Below are positions 14,684 through 23,557 of a stretch of 64,000 bases of DNA, piece after piece; positions within the stretch are counted from its first letter, which is position 1, and each line of letters begins with the position of its first letter. The notes beneath the pieces are model-generated. The model ran no database searches. It saw only the letters and a list, made by a program, of their open reading frames with translations, and was not told the origin of the DNA. A program made the translations under genes and the position numbers. Origin of the DNA: Cryobacterium sp. PAMC25264 (GTDB taxonomy: Bacteria; Actinomycetota; Actinomycetes; Actinomycetales; Microbacteriaceae); contig NZ_CP080383.1 of NCBI RefSeq assembly GCF_019443325.1, positions 2,790,001 to 2,854,000 of the forward strand, given 5' to 3'.

Positions 14684-15685
14684 TCATGCCTCCTGGAAAA
14701 ATGGGGATCGGGCCGGCGCGTTGAGCAGGGCGAGTCGCTCGTCGTTCAGCGTCAGCAGGGAGATGGATGCCCCAGCCATTTCCAGGCTGGTGGCGTATTC
14801 GCCGATGTAGTTCTTCTCGATGGTGATCCCCTGCTCGGCCAGCAGCTGGTGCACGCGCCGGTACAAGAGGTACAGCTCCTCGAGCGGGGTTGCTCCCATG
14901 CCGTTGACGAGCACGGCCACTCGATCGCCCGAGCCGATGCCGAGGTCGGCCAGCAGCCGCTCGGTGAGGCGCTCGGCGATCTGGTCGGCAGTCTCCAGGG
15001 CGCCGCGCAGGAATCCGGGCTCGCCGTGGATGCCGATGCCGACCTCCATCTCGCCGTCCTCGAGTTCGAAGCTCGGCTTGCCGGTGGTGGGCAGGATGGT
15101 GGGTGAGAGCCCGATTCCCATCGTGGCGGTGTTCTCGATGATGTCCTCGGCCACCGCGGCGACCTGGGCGAGGCTGTCGCCGCGCTCGGCCGCGGCGCCG
15201 GCCGCCTTGTAAGCGAAGAGGATGCCGGCGACGCCACGACGGTCCGTCTTGCGTTCCTTGGGCTGGCTGGCCACATCGTCGCGGCCGAGCACCGTCTGGG
15301 TGCTGATGCCCTCGAGCTCGGCCATGTCGGTGGCCAGGTCGAAGTTGAACACGTCGCCGCCGTAGTTGCCGTACAGGTAGAGCACGCCCGCGCCGCCGCT
15401 GACGGCCTTGGTGGCCTCCAGCACCTGCGCCGACGACGGGGAGGAGAACACGTTGCCGATGGCGACGCCGTCGCAGAGGCCGCGGCCCACGTAGCCCTTG
15501 AACAACGGCAGGTGGCCCGAGCCGCCGCCGGTGACGATGCCGACCTTGCCGGCGACCGGGGCATCCGCTCGCACGAGCACCCGGCGGTCGTCGGTCGCGG
15601 CCTTGAGCAGGTCGGGGTGGGCCAGCAGGATCCCGTCGACGAACTCGTCCACGAACGAACTGGGGTCGTTGATGATTTTCTTCAT
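14684..15685 (-). CDS. dhaK: Dihydroxyacetone kinase-type subunit DhaK (substrate-binding)
   Basis: 333 residues from ATG 15685, preceded by GAGAGAG. It shows the DhaK order: MKKIINDP, the glycine loop VTGGGSGHLPLFKGYVG near residue 55, NVFSSPS, GVLYLYGNYGGDVFNFDLA, and GIGIHGEPG near residue 217. The His in GIHGEPG is at the place of the histidine that binds the ketose carbonyl covalently in E. coli DhaK. Known members act on dihydroxyacetone and, in some actinobacteria, on erythrulose and related ketoses. The adjacent importer suggests the substrate is taken up rather than made from glycerol. It starts 17 bases after the second permease ends. Confidence 0.93.
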   Translation of the reverse strand: MKKIINDPSSFVDEFVDGILLAHPDLLKAATDDRRVLVRADAPVAGKVGIVTGGGSGHLPLFKGYVGRGLCDGVAIGNVFSSPSSAQVLEATKAVSGGAGVLYLYGNYGGDVFNFDLATDMAELEGISTQTVLGRDDVASQPKERKTDRRGVAGILFAYKAAGAAAERGDSLAQVAAVAEDIIENTATMGIGLSPTILPTTGKPSFELEDGEMEVGIGIHGEPGFLRGALETADQIAERLTERLLADLGIGSGDRVAVLVNGMGATPLEELYLLYRRVHQLLAEQGITIEKNYIGEYATSLEMAGASISLLTLNDERLALLNAPARSPFFQEA

Positions 15686-15702
15686 ATCTCTCTCGGTTCT
15701 GT

Positions 15703-16845
15703 CTAGTTCTCTGAAACGGGCACGGAAGCGGATGCGGGCGGGTTTCCACCCGGGGGCCTGCCGCGAGCGGCGCGCGGCCGCCGGGTGCGGGAGGCCGATA
15801 CGGCGTCGAAGATCATCACCGCGATGAGGATCACACCCTGGGCGATGGCGTATTCATAGGAGGAGAGGCGCATCGCGGTGAACCCGCTGGAGACCACTTG
15901 CAGGGTCAGCGTGGCCAGCACGACGCCGGCGACCGTGGCGAACCCGCCGGTGGGGTTGGTGCCGCCGAGCACCGCGATCACGATCACCAGCAGCACATAC
16001 GACGAGCCGTAGTCCGCGGATGCCGTGGGGTTACGAGCCAGGAACACCACGCCGGCCAGGCCGGCGAGCGCCCCCGCGATCGTGTACGTGCGCAGGAGCA
16101 CCTTGCGGCGCGGGATGGCGGAGTACAGGGCGGCCACGGAGTTAGCGCCCTCGAGCTGGATCATCCGGCCGAGCGACGTGCGGGTGACGAGCACCGCGAC
16201 CAGGATCGCGATGACCAGGAAGCCCAGGAAGAGCAGCGGCACATTCGCCACGGCGGCCTGACCGATCGCGCCGAGCACCTCCGGCGCGCCGTACAGGGTC
16301 GACCCGCCGGTCCACACGATGGCCAGGCCGTTGTAGATCTGCATGGTGGCCAGCGTCGCCAGGATCGGAGTGATGCCCACCACGCTGACCAGGAACCCGT
16401 TGATGGCACCGCCCAGCATGCCCACCACCACTCCGGCCAGCACGATGACCGGCGCCAGCGAGGCCGCCAGGGCGGGGTCGGAAGCCGACACCGCGGTGTG
16501 CAGCGTGGAGATGGTGATCGCGGAGAAGTTGGCGATGGCCACGAGGGAGAGGTCGATGCCGCCGGTGAGCATCACGATCATCATCGCGAGAGCGATGATG
16601 CCGATCTCCGGCGCGGCGACCGAGATGTTCTGCAGGTTGATCGGGCTGAGGAACACCCGCGGGTTGAGCACGCTGAACAGCACGACGGCCAGCAGCAGGG
16701 CCACGACCATGCGGGCAGCGCTCGGGGACGCCCCCGGGCGCCGCAGGAATCCACGGGTGAACTGGCCGAGCCGGTCGTTCAGCGCTCGGGGCGACCGGTC
16801 GGCGGATGCCCGCCGCTCGGTGCGCGTATCGGTGTCGGGGCTCAT
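15703..16845 (-). CDS. Ribose/AI-2-type ABC transporter permease 2
   Basis: 380 residues from ATG 16845, with AAGGTGGG upstream. Its ATGA overlaps the stop of the preceding permease. Multiple hydrophobic segments follow a hydrophilic N-terminus of about 50 residues. It carries the BPD_transp_2 signatures MIVMLTGGIDLSLVAIANFSA near residue 95 and the EAA-like loop ALYSAIPRRKV with LAGLAGVVFLARNP. The C-terminus is Arg/Pro-rich. It would pair with the 16842-17891 permease to form a heterodimeric channel, as in rhamnose and AI-2 (Lsr) importers; ribose systems use one permease gene. Confidence 0.88.
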   Translation of the reverse strand: MSPDTDTRTERRASADRSPRALNDRLGQFTRGFLRRPGASPSAARMVVALLLAVVLFSVLNPRVFLSPINLQNISVAAPEIGIIALAMMIVMLTGGIDLSLVAIANFSAITISTLHTAVSASDPALAASLAPVIVLAGVVVGMLGGAINGFLVSVVGITPILATLATMQIYNGLAIVWTGGSTLYGAPEVLGAIGQAAVANVPLLFLGFLVIAILVAVLVTRTSLGRMIQLEGANSVAALYSAIPRRKVLLRTYTIAGALAGLAGVVFLARNPTASADYGSSYVLLVIVIAVLGGTNPTGGFATVAGVVLATLTLQVVSSGFTAMRLSSYEYAIAQGVILIAVMIFDAVSASRTRRPRAARGRPPGGNPPASASVPVSEN

Positions 16846-17891
16846 GATCCCACCTTCATTTCGGGCTGAGACTGCACGGGGTCTGCGTCGTCGATGACAC
16901 GCATCCGTCGTGACTTGCGGCGGGCGGCGATGGCCTGCACGCCCACACCGACGACGAGGAGCACCCCGACGGCGGTGCGCAGCCACGCGCTGGGAACGCC
17001 GACGAGCAGCAGGCTGTTCTTGATCACCTGCACGAGGAGCACCCCGAGCACGGTACCGATGACGGAGCCGCGGCCGCCGAAGATCGACGCACCGCCGAGC
17101 ACCACGGCTGCAATGATGTCGAGTTCGCCGCCGACCAGGTCACGAGGGTTGGCGCTGCGGCTGAGCACGATGTGGATGACCCCGGCGATGGCGGCCAGGG
17201 CTCCCACTGCCACGTACACCCACACCTGGGTGCGCTTGACCGCGAAACCGGCCCGCCGGGCCGCCTCCAGGTCCCCGCCCATGGCGTAGAGCGACCGGCC
17301 GAACATGGTGCGCTTGAGCACCAGCGACACGAGCACACAGAGCAGCAGCACCGGCACGACGAGAACGTGCAGGTAGGCGCGGCCGGACGCCGTGGTCACA
17401 TCCACCAGGTTCGTCGTGGCCAGTGCGGCCATCGAGCCGGGCAGCTCGGCGTAGTAGCTGGCGCCCACGTAGGTGTACATCGCGCCGAAGAAGATGCCTT
17501 GCGTGCCCAGCGTCACGATCAGAGTGGGCAACCCGAAGCGGGCGATGACGATGCCGTTCACCAGGCCCAGCAGAGCGCCGACGCCGATCGCGATGGCGAA
17601 GATGCCCGCCAGCCCGGGGTCGAAGCCGACCGTGAGGCAGAACGACACCGTGGCGTAGCCGGCGAAGATCGCGATGGCCGCGAACGACACGTCGATGCCG
17701 CCGGTGATGACCACGACGAGCACACCGAGGGCGAACACCACCGGCACGATGGAGCTGCGCAGGATGGCGAAGCCGGTGTTGAGCGTGAAGAAGGTCGGGT
17801 TGGCGATCGACATCGCCACGACCAGCCCGAGCAGCACGAGGGCGAGCACGCCCTCGTTGTTCGAGCCGCGCAGTCTGCGGAGAGCGTCCAT
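16842..17891 (-). CDS. Ribose/AI-2-type ABC transporter permease 1
   Basis: 349 residues. ATG 17891 overlaps the ATPase stop by one base (TGATG), giving translational coupling. Polytopic: VLVVVITGGIDVSFAAIAIFAGYA near residue 55 and SLYAMGGDLEAARRAGFAVKR near residue 215 are hallmarks of sugar-type ABC permeases. The charged C-terminal tail (ARRKSRRMRVIDDADP) is cytoplasmic. With permease 2 and the ATPase it forms the importer membrane complex. Confidence 0.88.
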   Translation of the reverse strand: MDALRRLRGSNNEGVLALVLLGLVVAMSIANPTFFTLNTGFAILRSSIVPVVFALGVLVVVITGGIDVSFAAIAIFAGYATVSFCLTVGFDPGLAGIFAIAIGVGALLGLVNGIVIARFGLPTLIVTLGTQGIFFGAMYTYVGASYYAELPGSMAALATTNLVDVTTASGRAYLHVLVVPVLLLCVLVSLVLKRTMFGRSLYAMGGDLEAARRAGFAVKRTQVWVYVAVGALAAIAGVIHIVLSRSANPRDLVGGELDIIAAVVLGGASIFGGRGSVIGTVLGVLLVQVIKNSLLLVGVPSAWLRTAVGVLLVVGVGVQAIAARRKSRRMRVIDDADPVQSQPEMKVGS

Positions 17892-19427
17892 CAGGCCGAC
17901 ATCCTCTCTTGGATGGTTTCCACGGTGATCTGGTCTCCTTCGAGGGTGTGGGTGAGCCGGCCCTGCTTGATCACGAGAACGCGGTGGCACGACGACACGA
18001 GTTCCGGCGCGTCATCCGAGATCACGATCACCGACATCCCCTGGGCGGCCTGCACCCGCAGCAGTTCGAGGATCTCTTCCTTGGAGCCGATATCGACCCG
18101 ACAGTGGGCCCGTTGAGCATGAGCACGGTCGGCGAGGTGGCCAGCCACTTGGCCAGCACCACGCGTTGGGCGTTGCCGCCGGACAGGGTGCGCACGGCCG
18201 CCTGGGCATTGGGCGCGCTGATCTTCAAGCCGGTGAAATAGCGTCGGATGGTCTCGGCGATGCCGGACCGGCTGAGGGTGCCCCAGCGGGTGCGGTGCGT
18301 CGGGAGTGACGCCGCGACGATGTTGTCGGCGATCGACTTCTCGAGGAACAGCCCCTGGGTGAGACGGTCCTCGGGTACGTAGCCGATGCCGGCAGCGACG
18401 GCGTGCTGAATGCTGCGGATGCTGACCGGCTTGCCGGCCACCCGGATCTCGCCGGCGTCGGCGGGCGTGACGCCGAACAGCGACTCCGCGATCTCGGTGC
18501 GGCCCGAGCCCAACAGCCCGGTCACCCGAGGATCTCCCCGCGGCGCACCTGGAACGAGATGTCCCGATACGCTCCGGCGAGCGAGAGGCCGGTGACCTCG
18601 AGGGCCAGCGGCGCGGCAGGGTCGAGGTCGCTGACGACGCGGGTCTCATCGACGTGCCGCCCCGTCATGTGGTGCGAGATGGACCGCTGGTCGAAGTCGG
18701 CAGTCGGGCCGCTCACGACGTGCCGACCCGAGCGCATGATGGTGAGGCGCTGGGAGATAGCGAGCACCTCTTCGAGTTTGTGCGACACGAACATCAGGGC
18801 CACGCCGCGGGCGCGCAGGCGCTCCACCAGGGCGAAGAGCCGGCTGACCTCGGTGTGGGTGAGCGCGGTGGTCGGCTCGTCCATGATGATCGCCCGGGCG
18901 TCGTTGACGAGCGCGCGGCAGATCGCCGTGAGCTGTTTGTCGGCCACGGAGAGGTCGCCGACCTCCCGGTCGAGGTCCAGGTCCAGGTCGAGTTCCTTCA
19001 CGATCGCCTCGGCGCGGGGCCGGATGGCGCTCGGCGAGTACCGACGGGCGCGGCTGGCGACCTCGGCGGTGAGCACGATGTTCTCGGCAACCGTGAGGTT
19101 GGGAAACAGGGAGAAGTCCTGGTAGATGACCTGGATGCCGCTCTGGATCGCGGCGTTCGCGTTGATGTGGTCGTAGGAGACGCCGTCGATGATGATCTCG
19201 CCGCTGTCGGGCCGTTCGGCGCCGGAAATGATCTTGATCAGAGTCGACTTGCCGCAGCCGTTCTCGCCGGCGAGGCAGTGCACCTCACCGGGGATCAGGT
19301 CGATAGAGACATCGGTCAGCGCCGGCACGCCGCCGAAGCTCTTGCCGATGCCGCGGGCGGAAACGAACGGCACGGGGGTCTGGGTGCTGCTCGCGCTCGA
19401 AGTCGTGGGAATGGGTATGGACGTCAT
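17891..19427 (-). CDS. Two-domain sugar ABC transporter ATP-binding protein (two single-base deletions)
   Basis: RbsA/MglA/LsrA-type ATPase with two nucleotide-binding domains, about 512 residues once repaired. Domain 1 has Walker A GENGCGKSTL (near residue 55), signature LSVADKQL and Walker B AIIMDEPTTAL. Domain 2 has VTGLLGSGRTE as its Walker A-like loop, YVPEDRLTQGLFLEKSI, LSGGNAQRVVLAKWL and ISDDAPEL. Its Walker B-like segment reads VLMLNGPTVGVDIGS, with Asn-Gly where Asp-Glu is usual, so the second site may be weak. The frame breaks at CCC 18525-18527 and CCC 18097-18099. One base at each site restores GVTGLLG and GVDIGSKEE. The product energises the import system whose binding protein is encoded just upstream. 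Confidence 0.88.
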
Positions 19428-19500
19428 GGCATGGCCTTTCCAGCCGAAGCGTCGGGGCGCGCAGCCGCTGGGCGCGCGCCCCGGTGTCGAACTCGGGTGA

Positions 19501-20550
19501 CTAGAAGTCGTACTTCTTGGCCGTCTCGGCGTCGGCGGCGACGGATGCCTGCCCGACGAAGACGTTGTCGTACCCGTCGAGCTTCTTGAGGGAGGTGTAG
19601 CCCTCGATGCCCAGGTCGGTGCCTTCCTCGATGGTGTCGCCCTCGGCCAGCATCAGCGCGATCTTGAGCTGGGCCTCACCGGCGAGCGCCGGGTCCCAGA
19701 AGAAGATCTTGTCGATCGAGCCGTCGGCGAGGTACTGGTTGGCCACCGACGGGATCGAGGTGCCCATGACGCAGACCTGGTCTTCCAGGCCGGCTTCCTG
19801 CACGGCGCGGGCGATGCCGGGAACGTCATTACCGGCGGAGCCCTGGAACCCGGCGATGTTCGGGTACTTGGCCAGGACCTCCTTGGCACGTTCGTACGCG
19901 GTGCCCTGGTCGTCTGTGCTTTCGATGGGGGTCTCGACCCGGGTCATGTCGGGGAAGTTGGCCTGCTGGTTCTCGTAGGCCGCGTCGACCCACTCCATGT
20001 GCGTCTGGGCGGTGAGGCCACCGACGAACTGCACGTACTCGCCTTTACCGCCCATGCACTCCCCGAGGTTGTCCATGATCTCGGAGCCGTAGGACGCGTT
20101 GTCGAAGGCTTCGATGTCGATATCGACGTTCTTGATGCCGGTCGCTTCGTGCGAGACGACGATGATGCCCTGGTCCCTGGCCTGCTTGAGCACCGAGTCG
20201 AGTGCCTCGGGTGAGTTGGGCACCACGGTGATGGCGGTGGGCTGCTGTGCGATCAGGTCCTGCACGATCTGAACCTGCTTCTCGGGGCTGACGTCATCCG
20301 CGCCCTCCTGGCGGGCGTCGACGCCGCTGGTCTCGGCGAAGGACTTCACCCCGACCTCCATGCGCTGGAACCACGGGATGGTCTGGGCCTTGACGACGGT
20401 CACCATGACCATGTCCGAGGCGGACTTCGTGCTGGCGGACCCTGTACTGGAGGTCTCGCTGCCGACGTTACCGACCGAGGTGCAGCCGGCGAGCAGGAAA
20501 GCCGCCCCGACGACGAGTGAAGTGCTCCTGAGAGCGTGCTTGCGTTGCAT
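19501..20550 (-). CDS. Sugar/AI-2-type ABC transporter substrate-binding lipoprotein
   Basis: 349 residues from ATG 20550, chosen because AAAGGAG precedes it and a clean lipoprotein signal follows (basic MQRKHALRS, hydrophobic core, lipobox LLAGC with Cys near residue 23). The mature part is a periplasmic-binding-protein type 1 fold. Typical segments are MVTVVKAQTIPWFQRMEVG, QVQIVQDLIAQQPTAITVVP, GIIVVSHEATG and GFQGSAGNDVPGIARAVQEAG. It resembles LsrB and RhaS. As first gene of the operon it delivers the ligand to the two permeases. Database labels of autoinducer-2 binding would be unsafe. The DhaK/DhaL partners argue for a short sugar or polyol. Confidence 0.9.
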   Translation of the reverse strand: MQRKHALRSTSLVVGAAFLLAGCTSVGNVGSETSSTGSASTKSASDMVMVTVVKAQTIPWFQRMEVGVKSFAETSGVDARQEGADDVSPEKQVQIVQDLIAQQPTAITVVPNSPEALDSVLKQARDQGIIVVSHEATGIKNVDIDIEAFDNASYGSEIMDNLGECMGGKGEYVQFVGGLTAQTHMEWVDAAYENQQANFPDMTRVETPIESTDDQGTAYERAKEVLAKYPNIAGFQGSAGNDVPGIARAVQEAGLEDQVCVMGTSIPSVANQYLADGSIDKIFFWDPALAGEAQLKIALMLAEGDTIEEGTDLGIEGYTSLKKLDGYDNVFVGQASVAADAETAKKYDF

Positions 20551-20660
20551 TCCGTTTACTCCTTTGTGAACGAATCGTGAGCTGATCACGATGGGGCAGC
20601 ACACCGGTGGTGCGTGCTCTCGGACGAAGTTATCCGCAACTCGCACAGCATGTCAAGCGT

Positions 20661-20704
20661 TTGTGCGCGACATATGCGCAATACCCGCGCGATTGTGCGC
20701 AAAA
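20661..20704. promoter_or_regulatory. Candidate DeoR operator cluster 1
   Basis: TTGTGCGC, then ATGCGCAAT in inverted arrangement, then the near-palindrome TTGTGCGCAAAA. Spacing between the words is about 10-20 bases. It lies 110-150 bases upstream of the binding-protein start. Confidence 0.55.
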
Positions 20705-20840
20705 GCGCCGCTCGGTCGACTGACTTTCCTCACGTCCGTGGCAGCGCTACTCATCTTGCGCACGGCCTCACATGAGAGAGCCTCACTGAGCGGATTGCGG
20801 GCAGAACGTCGGCCGATCGGTGCGGGATAAGCATCCGTTG

Positions 20841-20881
20841 CTGCGCATTTTCGCGCAGAAATCTTTACAAAGTGCGCAGTT
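20841..20881. promoter_or_regulatory. Candidate DeoR operator cluster 2
   Basis: A perfect 6-bp inverted repeat, CTGCGC-ATTTTC-GCGCAG, followed by AGTGCGCAGTT. It ends about 40 bases before the deoR-type start, a position suited to autorepression. Confidence 0.55.
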
Positions 20882-20921
20882 CTGGATAGCCTGAGGCAAC
20901 TCACCGAGACGAGGAGAAGGC

Positions 20922-21671
20922 GTGTCACGACAGGCTGAGATAGTCGACGCCCTCCAGGACCGCGGGTTCCAGTCGGTCAACAGTCTGGCGGAGCGGTTCG
21001 AGGTCACGGCATCCACGATCCGGCGCGACCTCGAGCGTCTCGAAGCGATGGAACTGGTCAAGCGCACCCACGGCGGTGCGATCCCGATCCACCAGGCGGA
21101 GACCCCCAACCAGTTCAAGCAGGAACTGCATCTGGCCGAGAAGGCCGCGATCGGCAAGGCCATGGCCGACCGGGTCCTCGAGGGCCAGACCGTGCTGCTG
21201 GACGGCGGCACCACCACGCTCGAAGTGGCCCGGCACCTCACCCAGCGGCGCCTCACCGTGGTCACCAACGACCTGCGCGTGGCCATGGAGATCGCGCAAC
21301 GCCGCTCGGCGCACCTGGTGTTCATCGGCGGCGAATTGTTGCCCGACGTGTACACGATGTGGGGCCCGGCCTCGGTTCTGCAGTTGACCAACCTGCGCGT
21401 GGATGTCGCGATCTTCGGCGCCGACATGGTCTGCGACGACGGGCTGTACCACTCGAGCAGCTACGAGGTCGAGCTGAAACGGCTCATGCGCTCCATCGCG
21501 CGGGAAGCATTCTTCGTCGCGGACAGTTCCAAGTTCGGCCGAGAGGCGCTGTTCAAGGTGCTCGACATCGCCGATTTCACCGCCGGCATCACCGACGACC
21601 TGCTCGATCCGCTGCGTGCGTCGCACTTCCCGGTGCCGCTCATCCAGGTCGGCGCGCGCAAGGGTCTCTAG
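20922..21671 (+). CDS. DeoR-family transcriptional regulator
   Basis: 249 residues, GTG start at 20922 with GAGGAGAAGG upstream. The N-terminal winged helix (VNSLAERFEVTASTIRRDLERLE, about residues 18-40) and the following KRTHGGAI are classic DeoR. The C-terminal domain is of the DeoRC sugar-phosphate sensor type, with LDGGTTTLEVARHL near residue 90, VVTNDL, FIGGEL and VADSSKFGREAL. It is transcribed away from the importer-DhaKL operon and most likely represses it, with release by a phosphorylated intermediate such as the DhaK product. The repeated TGCGCA words in the shared promoter region fit this. Confidence 0.92.
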   Translation: MSRQAEIVDALQDRGFQSVNSLAERFEVTASTIRRDLERLEAMELVKRTHGGAIPIHQAETPNQFKQELHLAEKAAIGKAMADRVLEGQTVLLDGGTTTLEVARHLTQRRLTVVTNDLRVAMEIAQRRSAHLVFIGGELLPDVYTMWGPASVLQLTNLRVDVAIFGADMVCDDGLYHSSSYEVELKRLMRSIAREAFFVADSSKFGREALFKVLDIADFTAGITDDLLDPLRASHFPVPLIQVGARKGL

Positions 21672-21730
21672 CGGCCTGTGGGCTCCAGCGATTCCAGCCA
21701 GGTTCAGGCTTCTGTGGCATTCTTCAGGTG

Positions 21731-22867
21731 ATGCATCACAGACGAGTTTGGGGCGGCCTGGTGGCCGCGAGTACGGTCGCGCTGCTCTGCGCCTGCGCGG
21801 TGAGCGCCCCGCGTACCAGCGTCAGCTCGAGCACCCCGGCGCAGCCGACTCCGGAGGTGACGAGCACGGCCCCGGATGCGGCGCCCGCGCCGATGCATCC
21901 GGTGGGTGACCCGGTCGTGATCGCCGAGGGCCTCGACGTGCCGTGGTCGATCCTGCGGCTGCCCGACGGGGTAACGCTGATCAGCGAACGCGACACCGCG
22001 CTCGTGCGGGAGCTGCTGCCCGACGGCAGCCTGCGCGACGCCGCGACCGTGGCCGGGGTGGTGCCGAACGGCGAGGGCGGGCTGCTCGGGTTGGCGTACC
22101 TGCCGGGGGACGACGACACCGACTGGGTCTACGCGTATTTCACCGCCGCATCCGACAACCGCATCGTGCGGATGCCGGTCACCGGCGCCGCCGGCAGTCT
22201 CGCACTGGGCGAGCCGGAGACCGTGCTCACCGGTATCCCCGCGGCCGGCAACCACAACGGCGGCCGGCTCGGGTTCGGACCCGACGGCATGCTCTACGCC
22301 ACGGCCGGCGACGCGGGCAACACCGGCAACGCGCAGAACCTCGACTCGCTGGGCGGCAAGATCCTGCGGATGACGCCGACCGGCGAGGTTCCGGCGGACA
22401 ACCCGTTCGGCACCCTCGTGTACTCGTACGGGCACCGCAACCCGCAGGGTCTGGCCTGGGATTGGGCCGGGCAGCTCTGGGCCAGCGAGTTCGGCCAGAA
22501 CACCTGGGACGAACTCAACCTCATCACCGCGGGCGCCAACTACGGCTGGCCCGAGGTAGAGGGCATCGGCCAGACGCCCGGGTTCACCGACCCGGTGCAC
22601 CAGTGGTCCACCGACGAGGCCAGCCCGAGCGGGCTCGCGAGCGTCGGCGACACCCTGTTCCTGGCCGCGCTGCGCGGAGAGCGGATGTGGCGGGTCGACT
22701 CCTCCACAGGCACCGTGGACGACTGGTTTGTGAACAGCTTCGGCCGGCTGCGTGACGTGGTGTCGGGCCCCGGCAGCACACTGTGGTTCGTGACGAACAA
22801 TACCGATGGCCGCGGCACCCCCTCCCCCGGCGACGACCGCCTCTACCAGGTAGAGGTGGCGCCCTGA
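21731..22867 (+). CDS. PQQ-dependent-type sugar dehydrogenase lipoprotein (glucose/sorbosone dehydrogenase family)
   Basis: 378 residues from ATG 21731. The signal peptide MHHRRVWGGLVAASTVALLCAC has a lipobox-like LCAC, and a Ser/Thr/Pro linker follows. The beta-propeller domain contains the family motifs LDVPWSILRLPDG, GEGGLLGLAYLPG, GNHNGGRLGFGPDGMLYATAGDAGN, YSYGHRNPQGLAWD and ASEFGQNTWDELNLI. These carry the catalytic His and calcium/PQQ-binding residues in soluble aldose dehydrogenases. It would oxidise sugars outside the membrane. Many actinobacterial members have unknown substrates, and some may not bind PQQ. Its stop codon overlaps the next start (TGATG). Confidence 0.88.
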   Translation: MHHRRVWGGLVAASTVALLCACAVSAPRTSVSSSTPAQPTPEVTSTAPDAAPAPMHPVGDPVVIAEGLDVPWSILRLPDGVTLISERDTALVRELLPDGSLRDAATVAGVVPNGEGGLLGLAYLPGDDDTDWVYAYFTAASDNRIVRMPVTGAAGSLALGEPETVLTGIPAAGNHNGGRLGFGPDGMLYATAGDAGNTGNAQNLDSLGGKILRMTPTGEVPADNPFGTLVYSYGHRNPQGLAWDWAGQLWASEFGQNTWDELNLITAGANYGWPEVEGIGQTPGFTDPVHQWSTDEASPSGLASVGDTLFLAALRGERMWRVDSSTGTVDDWFVNSFGRLRDVVSGPGSTLWFVTNNTDGRGTPSPGDDRLYQVEVAP

Positions 22868-23358
22868 TGGCCGACCTCGTGCGCGTGCGCCGTTGGGCCG
22901 ACGCGCTGATCGCCCTGCACCTCGACCCCAGTTGGACCTTCGATTTCGACAACGCCAAGAAGCGGGCGGGACTGTGCAACTTCACCCTCAAGCGCATCAC
23001 GGTGTCGCGCTACCTCGCCGCCCGGTACGGCGACGACGAGATCCACCAGATCCTGCTGCACGAGGTGGCACACGCCCTGGCCGGCGCCCGCGCCGGTCAC
23101 GGTCCGGCCTGGCGCAGCGTGGCTGCCAGTCTCGGCTATGACGGCAAACGCACCCACGACGGGGAGATCGCCGACGACCTCGCCCCCTGGGTGGGGACCT
23201 GCTCGGCCGGCCACACGCACTACCGGTACCGCAAGCCCACCCGGCAGCTGGCCTGCGGCCTCTGCGGGCGCGGCTTCACCGCGGCGCACGTGATCACCTG
23301 GGTGCGGCGCGAGATCACCCCCGCAGCCCGCCGCAAGGCCGCCGCCGCCGCGCGCTGA
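22867..23358 (+). CDS. SprT-like zinc metalloprotease-domain protein
   Basis: 163 residues, coupled to the upstream gene by TGATG. It has an HExxH zinc site, HEVAHAL, with His at about 65 and 69, preceded by LLxxV-type packing and followed by GHGPAWR (third ligand region). A C-terminal zinc-ribbon pattern follows: CSAGHTHYRYRK then CGLCGRGF. This is the SprT/Spartan-like fold. The eukaryotic members cut DNA-protein crosslinks, and the role of the short bacterial ones is not established. An Ala/Arg-rich tail ends the protein. Confidence 0.85.
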   Translation: MADLVRVRRWADALIALHLDPSWTFDFDNAKKRAGLCNFTLKRITVSRYLAARYGDDEIHQILLHEVAHALAGARAGHGPAWRSVAASLGYDGKRTHDGEIADDLAPWVGTCSAGHTHYRYRKPTRQLACGLCGRGFTAAHVITWVRREITPAARRKAAAAAR

Positions 23359-23380
23359 GCCACCCGTTCCCGGCGCGACT

Positions 23381-23439
23381 GGTCCCGAACCGGACAAGTG
23401 CACCCGGCACACCGGGTGCAGAAGTCCGCACGGGGACCG
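23381..23439. repeat. Dispersed palindrome family B, copy 2
   Basis: Outer arms GGTCCCGAACCGGAC and GTCCGCACGGGGACC, inner stem TGCACCCGG/CCGGGTGCA. It lies 22 bases after the SprT-like stop codon, in a terminator-like position. Confidence 0.8.
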
Positions 23440-23557
23440 GTTAGCGGCGGATGCGGCGGAGGGCGGATGCGGCGGCGGGCGCGCGGGTGGAGACTGTGAG
23501 GTGAGCACACGCGTGCGAGCCGCATCCCGACCACCAACGTGTGCGTGGGAGTGGGCC

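Larger units (their letters stand above)
20551..20921. promoter_or_regulatory. Divergent control region of the sugar operon and deoR-type gene
   Basis: 371 bases between divergent starts with no gene. It is AT-richer than its surroundings and contains six TGCGC-type words, grouped at 20661-20704 and 20841-20881 with one at 20756-20763. These are candidate binding sites for the adjacent DeoR-family protein. Confidence 0.6.

Noticed and set aside
14673-15749. A 358-codon minus-strand frame overlapping dhaK
   Set aside because: Arg/Pro-rich shadow in another frame; DhaK motifs are unmistakable in the accepted frame.
19501-20550. A quorum-sensing (AI-2) uptake operon
   Set aside because: The importer resembles Lsr, but LsrK, LsrF and LsrG are absent and DhaK/DhaL plus a dehydrogenase are present, so a sugar or polyol is more likely.
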